Source: an uncultured Treponema sp. | GTDB taxonomy: Bacteria > Spirochaetota > Spirochaetia > Treponematales > Treponemataceae | DNA length: 64,000 nt | Direction of reading: 5' to 3' | NCBI GenBank assembly: GCA_934667505.1 | Contig: CAKULY010000009.1 | Span: 11,270 to 75,269, forward strand | In this document: piece by piece, positions 10,301 to 18,322 of the stretch | How positions within the stretch are numbered: position 1 is the first letter of the stretch | Layout: every line of letters begins with the position of its first letter | The notes under the pieces: model-generated | What the model saw: the letters and a program-made list of their open reading frames with translations, nothing else | Told to the model about the DNA's origin: nothing | Databases searched by the model: none | Position numbers and translations under genes: made by a program

Positions 10301-11029
10301 TCTGCCGAAAGTGCTTATGCTGTTGCTTCTGAAGAGGACAAATATTTTAATGATGCTACTTATAATGTTACTTATGTAGACAGCCATGACTATGGTCCAA
10401 ATGAAGGTGGTTATCTTTATAAGCGATTTAGTGGTGGAACGCAGGAGTGGGCAAGTAATTTAAATCTTATATTTACGTTTAGAGGAATTCCATGTGTATA
10501 TTACGGAACAGAAATAGAATTTCAGAAGGGAATGCAGATTGAACCGTATACAAATGGAAATAAAGTTCCTTATGCACAATCTGGGCGTGCTTATTATGGA
10601 GACCATTTGGAAGGAACTGTAACTGCTACGGATTTTGGAGAATATACTGCAAGTGGTACTGTTGCAGAAACCTTAAATTATGAGCTTTCTCAGCATATTA
10701 TTCGTCTGAACCAAATCCGCCGTGCAATTCCTGCTTTGCGAAAAGGTCAGTATTCAACAGACGGTTGTAACGGAAGCATTGCGTTTAAGCGCCGCTACAC
10801 AGACAATGATGTTGACAGTTTTGCGGCTGTTGCAATAAATGGTGGCGCAACGTTTACAGGGCTTCCAAGCGGAACATACATTGAAGTCATCACTGGTAAA
10901 ACTGTAAATTCCAATGGAACAATCACAACTGATTCTATTGAAAGAGGAAATATGCGCGTATATGTTCTTAAAACAGATTCTTGCGAAGTTGATGGCAAAA
11001 TCGGAAAAGACGGTGCTTATTTGAAATAA
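7352..11029 (+). CDS. Multidomain GH13 alpha-amylase-family lipoprotein
   Basis: The 1225-residue product should be anchored by a lipid on Cys32 (lipobox GFSAC) and degrade starch-like glucans outside the cytoplasm. Order: a module at about 45-215 shared with the second amylase here; a starch-binding-like domain around 305-385 ending GEWWFKDGNWYDG; an Ig-like domain about 392-485; a PKD domain about 488-575; and the GH13 barrel from about 587. Conserved GH13 regions are DIVLNH (about 705), GVDAFRIDTVKH (nucleophile Asp, about 855), FMFGEGCV (acid Glu, about 889) and VDSHD (about 1010). Met5 (7364), preceded by GGGA, is an alternative start. Exact specificity is unknown. Confidence 0.92.
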   Translation: MGKKMKKFLKKKYLSFVGVLCLFGIFVGFSACTNLLEERSETKDSGALGSVSINDANRAVFVDDISYAVATVTGTGIKAGSEPSGKSDISGGKGTLSVSGIPAGKNRIVTVQAYSSSNGKINGVTMRAICDIKVGENTSVSVNWSTTALGNIFAQLLASGKDLSAVSSADISKIKAAIPTDVSAPLVNAAKIASDYVSGGATGLNSSSEYKLSAATVTLTTKDISGYKVYVGDPSSEIQTISADTSSGTLIVPPGTWPIYVVDSTGAVKGFGYGTFTDGGEHTISITNDGSVKIAFDRGVIDDRIVVHAKVPYIYIWDSGTSVDKKEFTSMKDEDSDGWYDYTIGATSANMIFLSAANWDSKASGDLSREAGEWWFKDGNWYDGNPEDSVAPIIISFKSDASGTVSGIVTLSAEVTDNSALKKVVFYIGEKEIGSSEVTGTSATATCEWNTAYVKNATYNVRAVAYDTANNASEEKTLSITTKNENLPPVAVISGSSYAKLDSTKEFNADSSYDQNGGTIKSYSWSVSGGATISSGSGTSKITVKMPSSAGEVTVSLSVTDDEGASSETVAKTVKVREQTQTSGDFRDETIYFLMTTRFYDGDTGNNAYCWDDESCFNSITLKDPGWRGDFKGLIEKLDYIKALGFSAIWITPVVENSSGLDYHGYHASNFEKVDPRYASIGEDPMEAYQELIDACHEKGIKVIQDIVLNHTSNFGEHGFFRVFDTSNKTPKSDGVTAFITEFSTDKNDAVFSDPLYGLSCINNFMSKNGYSDYFNLSGSIQYETIRMGAMKEDDYDTERAYHHEKSIQWEGYTVQTGQMAGDCVDINTENHKVAEYIRNAYIKYIEMGVDAFRIDTVKHISRLTFNKEFLPYFKAAGQEMGKDFFMFGEGCVLRNEVWNDNKPPISVPFYTWKGNDDSYSWSESDPKTNEDTVYKHYNDNLDVSSQPTSENAFLKGNIYHTPDRSKSSGLDMIDFYMHHKFGSAESAYAVASEEDKYFNDATYNVTYVDSHDYGPNEGGYLYKRFSGGTQEWASNLNLIFTFRGIPCVYYGTEIEFQKGMQIEPYTNGNKVPYAQSGRAYYGDHLEGTVTATDFGEYTASGTVAETLNYELSQHIIRLNQIRRAIPALRKGQYSTDGCNGSIAFKRRYTDNDVDSFAAVAINGGATFTGLPSGTYIEVITGKTVNSNGTITTDSIERGNMRVYVLKTDSCEVDGKIGKDGAYLK

Positions 11030-11087
11030 GTTTTGCTCAAAATTTGACTTGTTAGATGTTTATGCTTTAGTCTTTTTATAAAAACTA

Positions 11088-11145
11088 TACCTTGCTAGAA
11101 CTAAAACTTACTTTTTAGTAAATTCTAGCAAGGTATTTTTATTTT
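11088..11145 (+). terminator. Rho-independent terminator of the amylase gene
   Basis: A perfect 13-bp stem, TACCTTGCTAGAA paired with TTCTAGCAAGGTA, with a 22-nt loop, is followed by a T-rich tract. It lies 58 bases after the amylase stop. Its right arm and T-tract are duplicated at 11233-11252. Confidence 0.7.
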
Positions 11146-11232
11146 GCCCGAACTTCGAGCACAACCGTCTGAACAAATTGTAAACTCGCTGAAAGCTTTT
11201 TTCTAACTGTTATAAAAAACTAGGAGTTCAGG
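11145..11232 (-). repeat. Family-1 repeat element flanked by a 20-bp direct repeat
   Basis: Eighty-eight bases lie between two copies of CTAGCAAGGTATTTTTATTT (11125-11144 and 11233-11252). The element has imperfect inverted ends (GAACTTCGAG against CTAGGAGTTC) and, on the minus strand, the family core AGCGAGTTTACAATTTG. The rest of the 11030-11339 spacer is A/T rich with no gene. Confidence 0.5.
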
Positions 11233-11339
11233 CTAGCAAGGTATTTTTATTTAAGTTTTATGCAATTATTACAAGCTTATTGCTGCGCTCTTGCATGCAA
11301 GTGTGCCTTCTGATTCATGCACATATACGCACGGCTTAA

Positions 11340-12203
11340 TTACATCTCTTCATATTCAACAGATATTTTTCCAGAAACTGAAGAAAGTTCAATTTTTTGG
11401 CCACCGCCGTTGAAGTCTACTGTGGTTTTTCCTTTAGGACTAAAAGAGTTTCTGTTTATTTTGTCTGAAAAATAGCCGCTTTTTGTGGTAACATCTGCGC
11501 TAAAAGCCGTTGCGTATGGAACTTCAAGCTCTATTTGTCCGCTTAAAGAAGATATTTTTGAAACGTTTTTAGGTTCTTTAAGCAAAAAAACAGAAATCTT
11601 GCCGCTTGTAGTTGAAATATCAAATGTATCTGCAAGAATTTCCTCCGCAGAAAGCTCTCCGGAAGCAGAATTTATTTTTATTTGCTGCGACTTGATTTTT
11701 TCTACTTCGATTTTTCCGCTTGCGCTTTTTGCACAAAAATCTTCTGCAATTGTTGCATTTTCAATATCTACAGAACTGCTTGCAACAGATACAAAAAGTT
11801 TTTTTGAAGAAAAATTTTCTATGTCAACATCGCCAGAAGCACTTTTTATAGAACATTCTTCTAGTGTAAAATCATGCGGTATAAAAATTTTTACTTCTGG
11901 TTCCTGTCCTAATAAAAAATTTTGCTTTTTTTGCGACGTTACAGTTAAAATTCCTTCTTTAAGAGCGACAGTTGGAATTTTTGGGGGATTCCTTGTTGCA
12001 ATTTCTACAATAATTTTGTCGCCATAGATTGAACTTATGTCAAGTTCTTCTGAAGAAAGGTCTGCTCTTATTCCTTTTATTTCTGCTGTATTCCAGCCAT
12101 TGCGAAATGCAACTGGTTTGCTGTCTGTAAACCCTAGGGAGCAGAATAAAAGATTTGCAAAAAGTATTGCAATGAACTTATATTTTTGTAAAAAAGATTT
12201 CAT
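11340..12203 (-). CDS. DUF4097-like beta-strand repeat protein, secreted
   Basis: The product has about 287 residues from the Met preceded by a GAGGTG Shine-Dalgarno; an in-frame ATG 12 bases upstream lacks one. A signal peptide (MKSFLQKYKFIAILFANLLF...) is followed by repeating short strands in the style of the DUF4097/putative adhesin family: KSASGDVDIENFSS, SVASSSVDIENA, KSASGKIEVEKI, NSASGELSAEEI, TTSGKISVFL and SSLSGQIELEV. These predict a right-handed beta-helix. Function is unproved; the family is often linked to envelope or adhesion roles. It is followed on the opposite side by the amylase terminator region. Confidence 0.75.
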   Translation of the reverse strand: MKSFLQKYKFIAILFANLLFCSLGFTDSKPVAFRNGWNTAEIKGIRADLSSEELDISSIYGDKIIVEIATRNPPKIPTVALKEGILTVTSQKKQNFLLGQEPEVKIFIPHDFTLEECSIKSASGDVDIENFSSKKLFVSVASSSVDIENATIAEDFCAKSASGKIEVEKIKSQQIKINSASGELSAEEILADTFDISTTSGKISVFLLKEPKNVSKISSLSGQIELEVPYATAFSADVTTKSGYFSDKINRNSFSPKGKTTVDFNGGGQKIELSSVSGKISVEYEEM

Positions 12204-12242
12204 AAAGCACCTCATATAATAAGTAAGTTTTGTTGTAAGCTT

Positions 12243-13043
12243 TTAAGGTCTTTGACCCATTCCGCCTTCTAAAGTCAGCGTTTCTCCGCTCATATACTTA
12301 AAGTCTGGGGAAGCTAGCTGAACGCAGACCCTTCCAATTTCTTTTTCTACATCGCCAAAGTGTCCCATCGGCGGAGTTTTTACATTTGCTTTGAATGCGT
12401 CTGGATAGTTTTGCTTAAACTTTTCAAGCTGGGCAGTCCATGCCAAAGGACAAATTACATTTACGTTAATTCCGTCTTGCGCCCATTCGGTTGCAGCCAC
12501 GCGCGAAAGTCCTCTTATTCCTTCTTTCGCGGCCGCATAAGCGCATTGCCCGTAGTTTCCAAAAAGACCTGCGCCAGAGGCAAAATTTATTACAGAGCCT
12601 TTTGTTTCTTTTAGATACGGATAGCAGGCTTTCATGTAATAAAATGCTGCGTATAATCCAGAATAAACTGCTAAATCAAATTGCTCGGTTGTATGCTCTG
12701 CAAGAGCGACTCCAGAAGCGGAGGCTTGCGCGTTGTTTATAAGAACATCAATTTTGCCAAAAGTGTCAACGGCTTGCTTTATAACGTTGCTCACAACAGT
12801 TTCGTTGTCTGCGCCAGCATTCACGTCTGCTTGGATTGCAAGCACTTTTATTTTGTATTTTGATTCCAAATCGGATTTTGCGTCTTCTAGTTTTTGCAGA
12901 TTTCTTCCTGTCAAAACTAGATTTGCGCCTTCTTTTGCATACGCTGTCGCAATTCCATAGCCAATAGAGCCGCAAGAACCGTCGCTTAAAACAGCTTTTC
13001 CGCCTCCTGTAATAATTGCAACCTTGTCTTTTAAAAATCCCAT
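12243..13043 (-). CDS. Short-chain dehydrogenase/reductase (SDR) family oxidoreductase
   Basis: The 266-residue cytoplasmic enzyme has a Rossmann fold. The N-terminal dinucleotide loop is stretched: ITGGGKAVLSDGSCGSIGYG, about seven residues longer than the classical TGxxxGIG. Other SDR marks are NNA in DVLINNAQAS, the catalytic Tyr-Lys in CAYAAAKEGI, and the C-terminal SGETLTLEGGMGQRP. A GGAGG Shine-Dalgarno precedes the ATG. It lies 39 bases upstream of the DUF4097-like gene on the same strand. The substrate is unknown. Confidence 0.85.
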   Translation of the reverse strand: MGFLKDKVAIITGGGKAVLSDGSCGSIGYGIATAYAKEGANLVLTGRNLQKLEDAKSDLESKYKIKVLAIQADVNAGADNETVVSNVIKQAVDTFGKIDVLINNAQASASGVALAEHTTEQFDLAVYSGLYAAFYYMKACYPYLKETKGSVINFASGAGLFGNYGQCAYAAAKEGIRGLSRVAATEWAQDGINVNVICPLAWTAQLEKFKQNYPDAFKANVKTPPMGHFGDVEKEIGRVCVQLASPDFKYMSGETLTLEGGMGQRP

Positions 13044-13303
13044 ATATCCTCCAATAAATTTGACATTCCTATATTTAAGATAAAAAACAATTCATCAAAG
13101 CGCACAAAGCACTTGTGCAGTTGTTTTTTTTCATTATAAAATGTAAGTTAGAAAACAAATCGGGTGCATAGCTTTTTTTACAAAAAATAAGTATTCTTAT
13201 GATAATTCCATAAAAATGCTTATATTCAAACTATCTATAATATAGCAAAAAAATCAAAAATCAGGCTAGATAAAAGTTTGATAAAATATTCTAAAGGTGG
13301 TTT

Positions 13304-14107
13304 ATGAAAAAGACAAATTTTCTTATGGCGATTTTTTCTTTGCTTGCAGTTGTAATTTTTGGTTGTAAGTCAAAGGAGTCAAACTTGGTTTTAGGTGATT
13401 GGAAATTGGTTCAGTATGAAGTCTGCGGAAATGCAGTCGATTTTTCAAGGGCGACAATTTCTTTTAGCCAAGAAAAGAAAAATAGTTTGACGGTTTCTGG
13501 ATTTTCCGGCGTGAACTTGTTTTCAGGTTCTTTAAATGTAAAAGGAAAAAAGATTTCTTCAAAGCCGGAATTTGTAACTACAAGAATGGCTGGCCGCAAA
13601 GAAGACATGGACTTTGAGCGGAAGTTTTTAAATTCTCTGGCAACCGCAAATTCTTTGGAAGTAAAGGTTGAAAATAAAAAGCAGCTGCTGCGCATTGTTA
13701 ATTCTTCTGAAAAGTCGGAGCTTGTTTTTGAAAAAAAATCTATAAAAGATGAAACTTGGGTTTTATGCGCAACCCTGAAAAATGACGGCGTTGTGAGCAT
13801 AAGTCTTGATGAGGACGAACTTCCTACGCTTAGTTTTAGCGAAGAAAACAAGGCTTCTGGTTTTTCGGGTGTGAATTATTACACAATGGATTACAGTCTT
13901 GATGAAGAAAATAAAAAACTTTCGTTTACGCTTGGAATTTCCACTTTGATGGCATCCGGCAGCAAGGAAGCTCAAGAACTTGAGCGTCAGTTTTTTGTAA
14001 ACATGGATCAAGTCTATTCGTATTCAATTTCCGGGGACAGTCTTACATTGCGTGCAAAAGACGGAAAAATCCTTTTAGAATTTATAAAAGGGAACAAAAA
14101 AATCTAA
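13304..14107 (+). CDS. META-domain lipoprotein (two HslJ-like domains)
   Basis: The 267-residue product has a lipoprotein signal with Cys21 in VIFGCK. Two tandem copies of the META/HslJ-like fold can be seen: LGDWKLVQYEVCGNAVDF...VSGFSGVNLFSGS...ERKFLNSLATANSLEV, then DETWVLCATLKNDGV...GFSGVNYYTMDY...ERQFFVNMDQVYSYSI. META proteins are envelope or secreted proteins linked to stress or motility, but their function is loosely defined. A strong AAAGGTGG Shine-Dalgarno precedes the start. It is 21 bases upstream of the large fibronectin-III lipoprotein and probably heads that operon. Confidence 0.8.
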   Translation: MKKTNFLMAIFSLLAVVIFGCKSKESNLVLGDWKLVQYEVCGNAVDFSRATISFSQEKKNSLTVSGFSGVNLFSGSLNVKGKKISSKPEFVTTRMAGRKEDMDFERKFLNSLATANSLEVKVENKKQLLRIVNSSEKSELVFEKKSIKDETWVLCATLKNDGVVSISLDEDELPTLSFSEENKASGFSGVNYYTMDYSLDEENKKLSFTLGISTLMASGSKEAQELERQFFVNMDQVYSYSISGDSLTLRAKDGKILLEFIKGNKKI

Positions 14108-14128
14108 GCAGGTTAAAAGTAGAATTTT

Positions 14129-17100
14129 ATGAAACTAAATAAAGCATATTTTAAGTGTCTAAGTTTACTAGCTATTTTTGGTGCTGGAATATCAATTTTT
14201 TCGTGCAAGCAAGATTTGCTGGATTCTCCTAATATTTACACAGGTCTTTCTTATTCGAAAGGTGAAATTTTGCCTCCAGAAAAAATAACTGCAACGCAGG
14301 GAGGATACAGAAGCATTACGCTTACTTGGCAATCTTCAAAATATGCAAAAAATTATGAAATTTATTCAAGCGACACTTCGACCGGGGAATTTATAAAAAT
14401 CGGAGAAACTTCCGACGCTACTTGCAGCTATACTTCCTCAGAAAATCCTGGAATTCTAAAATATTTTAAGGTAAGAGCGGTTAAGGAAGTTGATAGTAAA
14501 AACGTTCTTTCAGAGTTTAGCGCAACTTGCTTTGGAACGACTCTTGCAACGCCTGCAATTACCTGGGTAAAGCAGAGCGCTAATGGAGATGCCATAACTG
14601 TAAAGTGGTACAAGGGCGTAAACTGCACCCCAAAAACTTATCTTAACAGCGAGTTGAATTATACGGTAATCCTTTGGAACGCAGATATTACAAAAATTTT
14701 AAAAGAAGTAACAATCGCCGCTACAGAAGTTTCAAGCGATGCGGATACTGTTTATACATTTACAGGGCTTGAGCCAAACACAAATTACAATGTGCAGGTA
14801 AAAGCCTACAAAAAATCTGCGCAAAACAACACGGAAAGCAGCGATCCGGAAAATCAGTCCACTGCACATTCTTTAGTTCCTGCAGCGCCAGAAAAATTAG
14901 CAGTTGCGAAAGGAACTTCTAAGGATGAAGTAAAAGTTTCTTGGATATTGCCAAAGTTTGCGGAAATAAAAACTTCCGCTGCTTACGAAGCTCGTCCTGT
15001 CTATTTTAAAATCTATAAAAAATTAGAATCCGCTCCGGATTACGCCTATAGTTCCATTGTGACTTATTTGGGCTCTGTAAAACAAAATGCGCCATCATCT
15101 TCTGTAATTTACTTTGAAAAGAAAACTGATGCCGCGCCAGAAGAATCTAATGTAACGGTTATGCCAGAAGGTTCAGTTTTGGTAGAGTACCCAGCGGAAG
15201 AAACTGAAACCGACCAGAATTATAAAAATTATATTCCTGGAGCAAAAATAACCTATATAGATAAAGACGTAAAAGTTGGCGAGAAGTATTCGTACCGCGT
15301 GCAGTCGTTTATAGACGATAACGGCAAGAAGCTTGTAACTTCTGATGAATCTTATTGCGAGGAATCCGGCTGGCTTATAAACACTCCGTCAATTTCTGTC
15401 TCTTCTGCATATAAAGAAAAGCCTAAAGAAGATGAAGCTAGTCCTGCTAAAATTGAAAGTTTTTCGGTCGCATTGAATTTCAAGTTTGACGATTTTGGGC
15501 AGCCTTACAATTATGTAATAGAAGAAACTTGCCAAAAAATGAAAAAAGCTGCTGAGGAAGGAACAGAAGATACTGTAGAGGAAGAAAATAAAAATTATTT
15601 ACAAAGCACATCTTATTCCATATTCCCAAAAGAATTTAATTATCAGCCTATTGATGATGAAAATTACTATCAAAAGTATACTTACGCAGTGTACATTCTT
15701 GATGCAGCTTCAGAATCTTCTGATGTAAGCAAGGCGTATATTTCTGTTAGCGCGCCAGGTTCTGTAATCGTTATAAACGACATGAGCAAAATGCCTAACG
15801 TAGAAGATTTTTCTGTAAAAGATGGCTATAAGGATGGTTTTCTGCTTTCCTGGACTTATAACAAAGACTGCAAATATACGCTGTCCTGGAAAGATAACGA
15901 TTCAACGCAGATTAATAGTTTAGTGCTAGACAATGCAGAGCTTGAAAAAAACTTAAGCGGAGAAGGTCTTGTTACATTTAAACATTCTGCAAACAGCGGC
16001 GATATAAGAAAAGATTATACTTTGACTGCTAATAATGGAATGGAAAAAAGCAAGACCCTAAATCCTCTGGAAAGTGAAGGGGGGGGGTATAAAACACTTG
16101 GCACTCCAGAGCCGTACTTTGAGCCGAATTACAATTCTGTAAAAGTTTTATGGAAGCCTGTTCAAAAAGCTGCAGGGTATAAAATAACTGCGGAATATAA
16201 TGGGTCTTCTATTGATGAAGAAAATATTTCTGAAATTCAAACTGACGAAGATGGCAATCTAACTTGCGAAATAACAGAGCCTTACGGAAAAACTGGCGAA
16301 GCATTTAATACAACAGATGCTGAAATCGCCGGAGAAAAAATTGAGTTTAAGCTTGAAGCCTACTCTGTAGATTCTGAAGGTGCAACACAACTTGACACTA
16401 CACAATCTCCTGAAGATTTTAAAGTTCTAACTTTAGGGCCAGGAGCAATAGAGTATTCAAAACAAGATGGCGCTGCTTCTAAGATAGAAAAAGGTTTCTT
16501 TATAGAAGGAACAACGGACAGAATAACTTTAAGGTGGAACAGCGTTCAGGGCGCAAACGGCTATTTAATTGTCCGCAAAAAATACAGCGAAAATTACTAT
16601 TCAGATTTAAAAAATAAAGCGGACGTTTATTTTTATTCAGAAACTAACAATTCTCTATCGCTTTTAAATGACGGTTCAGATATTAAAGAAAGCACAAGCT
16701 GCACGAAGACCGCAAACGAAATTACTTTTAAAGATATTTATAAACCTACAAAAAACTATGAAAATCAATATGAAATAGATCAGGCTCAATTAAAATGGGG
16801 ATTCCCTTACGGCTATACAATTATTCCTGTTTTAAAAGATTCTGATTTTGAAATGGACGAGCTGGAAATAAAAGGAACGGCGGCTTCTATTTCTTATACT
16901 CCGGAATCTTTAGGCAAAGTAGAAAAAGTTGATTCAACTTATGGTTATGGGCATGGACTAAATGCTTCAAAGGCGACTACAAAAAGCACTGTAAAACTTT
17001 CTTGGAAAGAGCCGTACAAAAAAGAGCAGAAGCCTACTATATATTACCGCTCCTATAATGCTGAAAACGGTTCTGTATGGCAAAAAGAAGATTTTTCAAA

Positions 17101-18319
17101 CAGCCTTAATACGGCGCAGGTTGCTCCTGAAAATCCGTATAAAGCTTATGATTATTTAGCATGCTATTCTCCAGATGCGCCGGAAAGGTTGGAAGTTGAT
17201 TCGTATTTTGAAGATTACATTGCAAGGCAAAAGGACGGCAATAATGAAAAGAATAACAAAGGCTATATCCTGTCGTTCGAGACGCCTGCTGCTAAGTATG
17301 GCGGTAACCTTTCAGGGGATGATTATATAAAAGACGGCTACTATTATTCAGAAAATCTGTCTTGGTCTAAGTATGATACGGAAGAAAAAAAGCAAGGCTT
17401 TGATAAAGCGGAACTTTTTATGTTGAACACAAATAAAAAGGACGGCTGGGTAAAAATTGTTGACTTAGAACCAGCTGACTTTTCTGTGGCAGATATAAAT
17501 GTTGCAGATTCAAAATACGATTTGCTCATTGAAAGTCCTAATGCTACTGCGGTAACACTCATGCCGCAGAGCATAAGAAACGGCGGAACAAACACCGACG
17601 GCCTTTTAAAGGTTCTTAGGGACGCAAAACATTATTACATGCTAAAGGCTTCCAGGACATTTAAAGATGAGGAAGGAAAAGACCAGACCATTGAAATTTC
17701 AGTCGGCGACAAAGGTTCTGTTTATGCGTACAGGCAGATAACAGACGAAGAGCTTGCAAAGGCGACTATGCTTGTAATTGCGGAATCGTTTAATGTAACT
17801 TCAGAAGGAAAAACAACGAATGGCGCGCAAGGTTCTTTCTGGTGGGATTCTGAATATGTTTCATGGTCAGTCCCTGTAAGATATGCATTAAAGATGAAAA
17901 TTAACAATTACGTTCATTCATGGAAAAGCCTTCCGAATAATGTTTTGTCTGTTGCTCCTGTTGATTCGTTCATTAAAATTGCAGATTTAAATGAATCTAA
18001 TGAAACACGGGGAAGAGCCGATGATAAAAAGCCTTATTTCTTATGCTTAAAGGAAGACAAAGACTTTTCAAGTTCAAAGCTTATCCCTCTTACAGTAACA
18101 GCCTCGCAAGAGCCTTTCGCTTCTCTAGATTCTTACTCCGCGACTGTTAAATTCGCCTCTTCAAATTCAAAATTTGCAGTTGAAGTTGAACGCGATGGCT
18201 CTAAAACATTCTCTAAAAATGTTTCTGATAATGAAGAAGTAAAAAAATGGCTTCCAGCAGACATCAACGGCAATGGCTATAATGGACAAAACCCAGATTA
18301 CGGCTGGTGGGAGAACTAG
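14129..18319 (+). CDS. Large fibronectin type III repeat lipoprotein
   Basis: The 1396-residue surface-type protein has a lipobox around Cys27 (IFSCKQD). It is built of many Fn3-like beta-sandwich repeats. Each begins with a strand of the type ATQGGYRSITLTW, VAKGTSKDEVKVSW or SEGGGYKTL...SVKVLWKPVQKAAGYKI and ends with aromatic-rich YTVRVKAY-like strands. No catalytic motif was recognised. A run of seven G residues lies at about 16080-16086 inside the gene, a possible slippage site. The next lipoprotein starts 3 bases after its stop, so the two are co-translated. A role in binding polysaccharide or forming a surface array is only suggested by the neighbouring amylases. Confidence 0.78.
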   Translation: MKLNKAYFKCLSLLAIFGAGISIFSCKQDLLDSPNIYTGLSYSKGEILPPEKITATQGGYRSITLTWQSSKYAKNYEIYSSDTSTGEFIKIGETSDATCSYTSSENPGILKYFKVRAVKEVDSKNVLSEFSATCFGTTLATPAITWVKQSANGDAITVKWYKGVNCTPKTYLNSELNYTVILWNADITKILKEVTIAATEVSSDADTVYTFTGLEPNTNYNVQVKAYKKSAQNNTESSDPENQSTAHSLVPAAPEKLAVAKGTSKDEVKVSWILPKFAEIKTSAAYEARPVYFKIYKKLESAPDYAYSSIVTYLGSVKQNAPSSSVIYFEKKTDAAPEESNVTVMPEGSVLVEYPAEETETDQNYKNYIPGAKITYIDKDVKVGEKYSYRVQSFIDDNGKKLVTSDESYCEESGWLINTPSISVSSAYKEKPKEDEASPAKIESFSVALNFKFDDFGQPYNYVIEETCQKMKKAAEEGTEDTVEEENKNYLQSTSYSIFPKEFNYQPIDDENYYQKYTYAVYILDAASESSDVSKAYISVSAPGSVIVINDMSKMPNVEDFSVKDGYKDGFLLSWTYNKDCKYTLSWKDNDSTQINSLVLDNAELEKNLSGEGLVTFKHSANSGDIRKDYTLTANNGMEKSKTLNPLESEGGGYKTLGTPEPYFEPNYNSVKVLWKPVQKAAGYKITAEYNGSSIDEENISEIQTDEDGNLTCEITEPYGKTGEAFNTTDAEIAGEKIEFKLEAYSVDSEGATQLDTTQSPEDFKVLTLGPGAIEYSKQDGAASKIEKGFFIEGTTDRITLRWNSVQGANGYLIVRKKYSENYYSDLKNKADVYFYSETNNSLSLLNDGSDIKESTSCTKTANEITFKDIYKPTKNYENQYEIDQAQLKWGFPYGYTIIPVLKDSDFEMDELEIKGTAASISYTPESLGKVEKVDSTYGYGHGLNASKATTKSTVKLSWKEPYKKEQKPTIYYRSYNAENGSVWQKEDFSNSLNTAQVAPENPYKAYDYLACYSPDAPERLEVDSYFEDYIARQKDGNNEKNNKGYILSFETPAAKYGGNLSGDDYIKDGYYYSENLSWSKYDTEEKKQGFDKAELFMLNTNKKDGWVKIVDLEPADFSVADINVADSKYDLLIESPNATAVTLMPQSIRNGGTNTDGLLKVLRDAKHYYMLKASRTFKDEEGKDQTIEISVGDKGSVYAYRQITDEELAKATMLVIAESFNVTSEGKTTNGAQGSFWWDSEYVSWSVPVRYALKMKINNYVHSWKSLPNNVLSVAPVDSFIKIADLNESNETRGRADDKKPYFLCLKEDKDFSSSKLIPLTVTASQEPFASLDSYSATVKFASSNSKFAVEVERDGSKTFSKNVSDNEEVKKWLPADINGNGYNGQNPDYGWWEN

Positions 18320-18322
18320 TTT

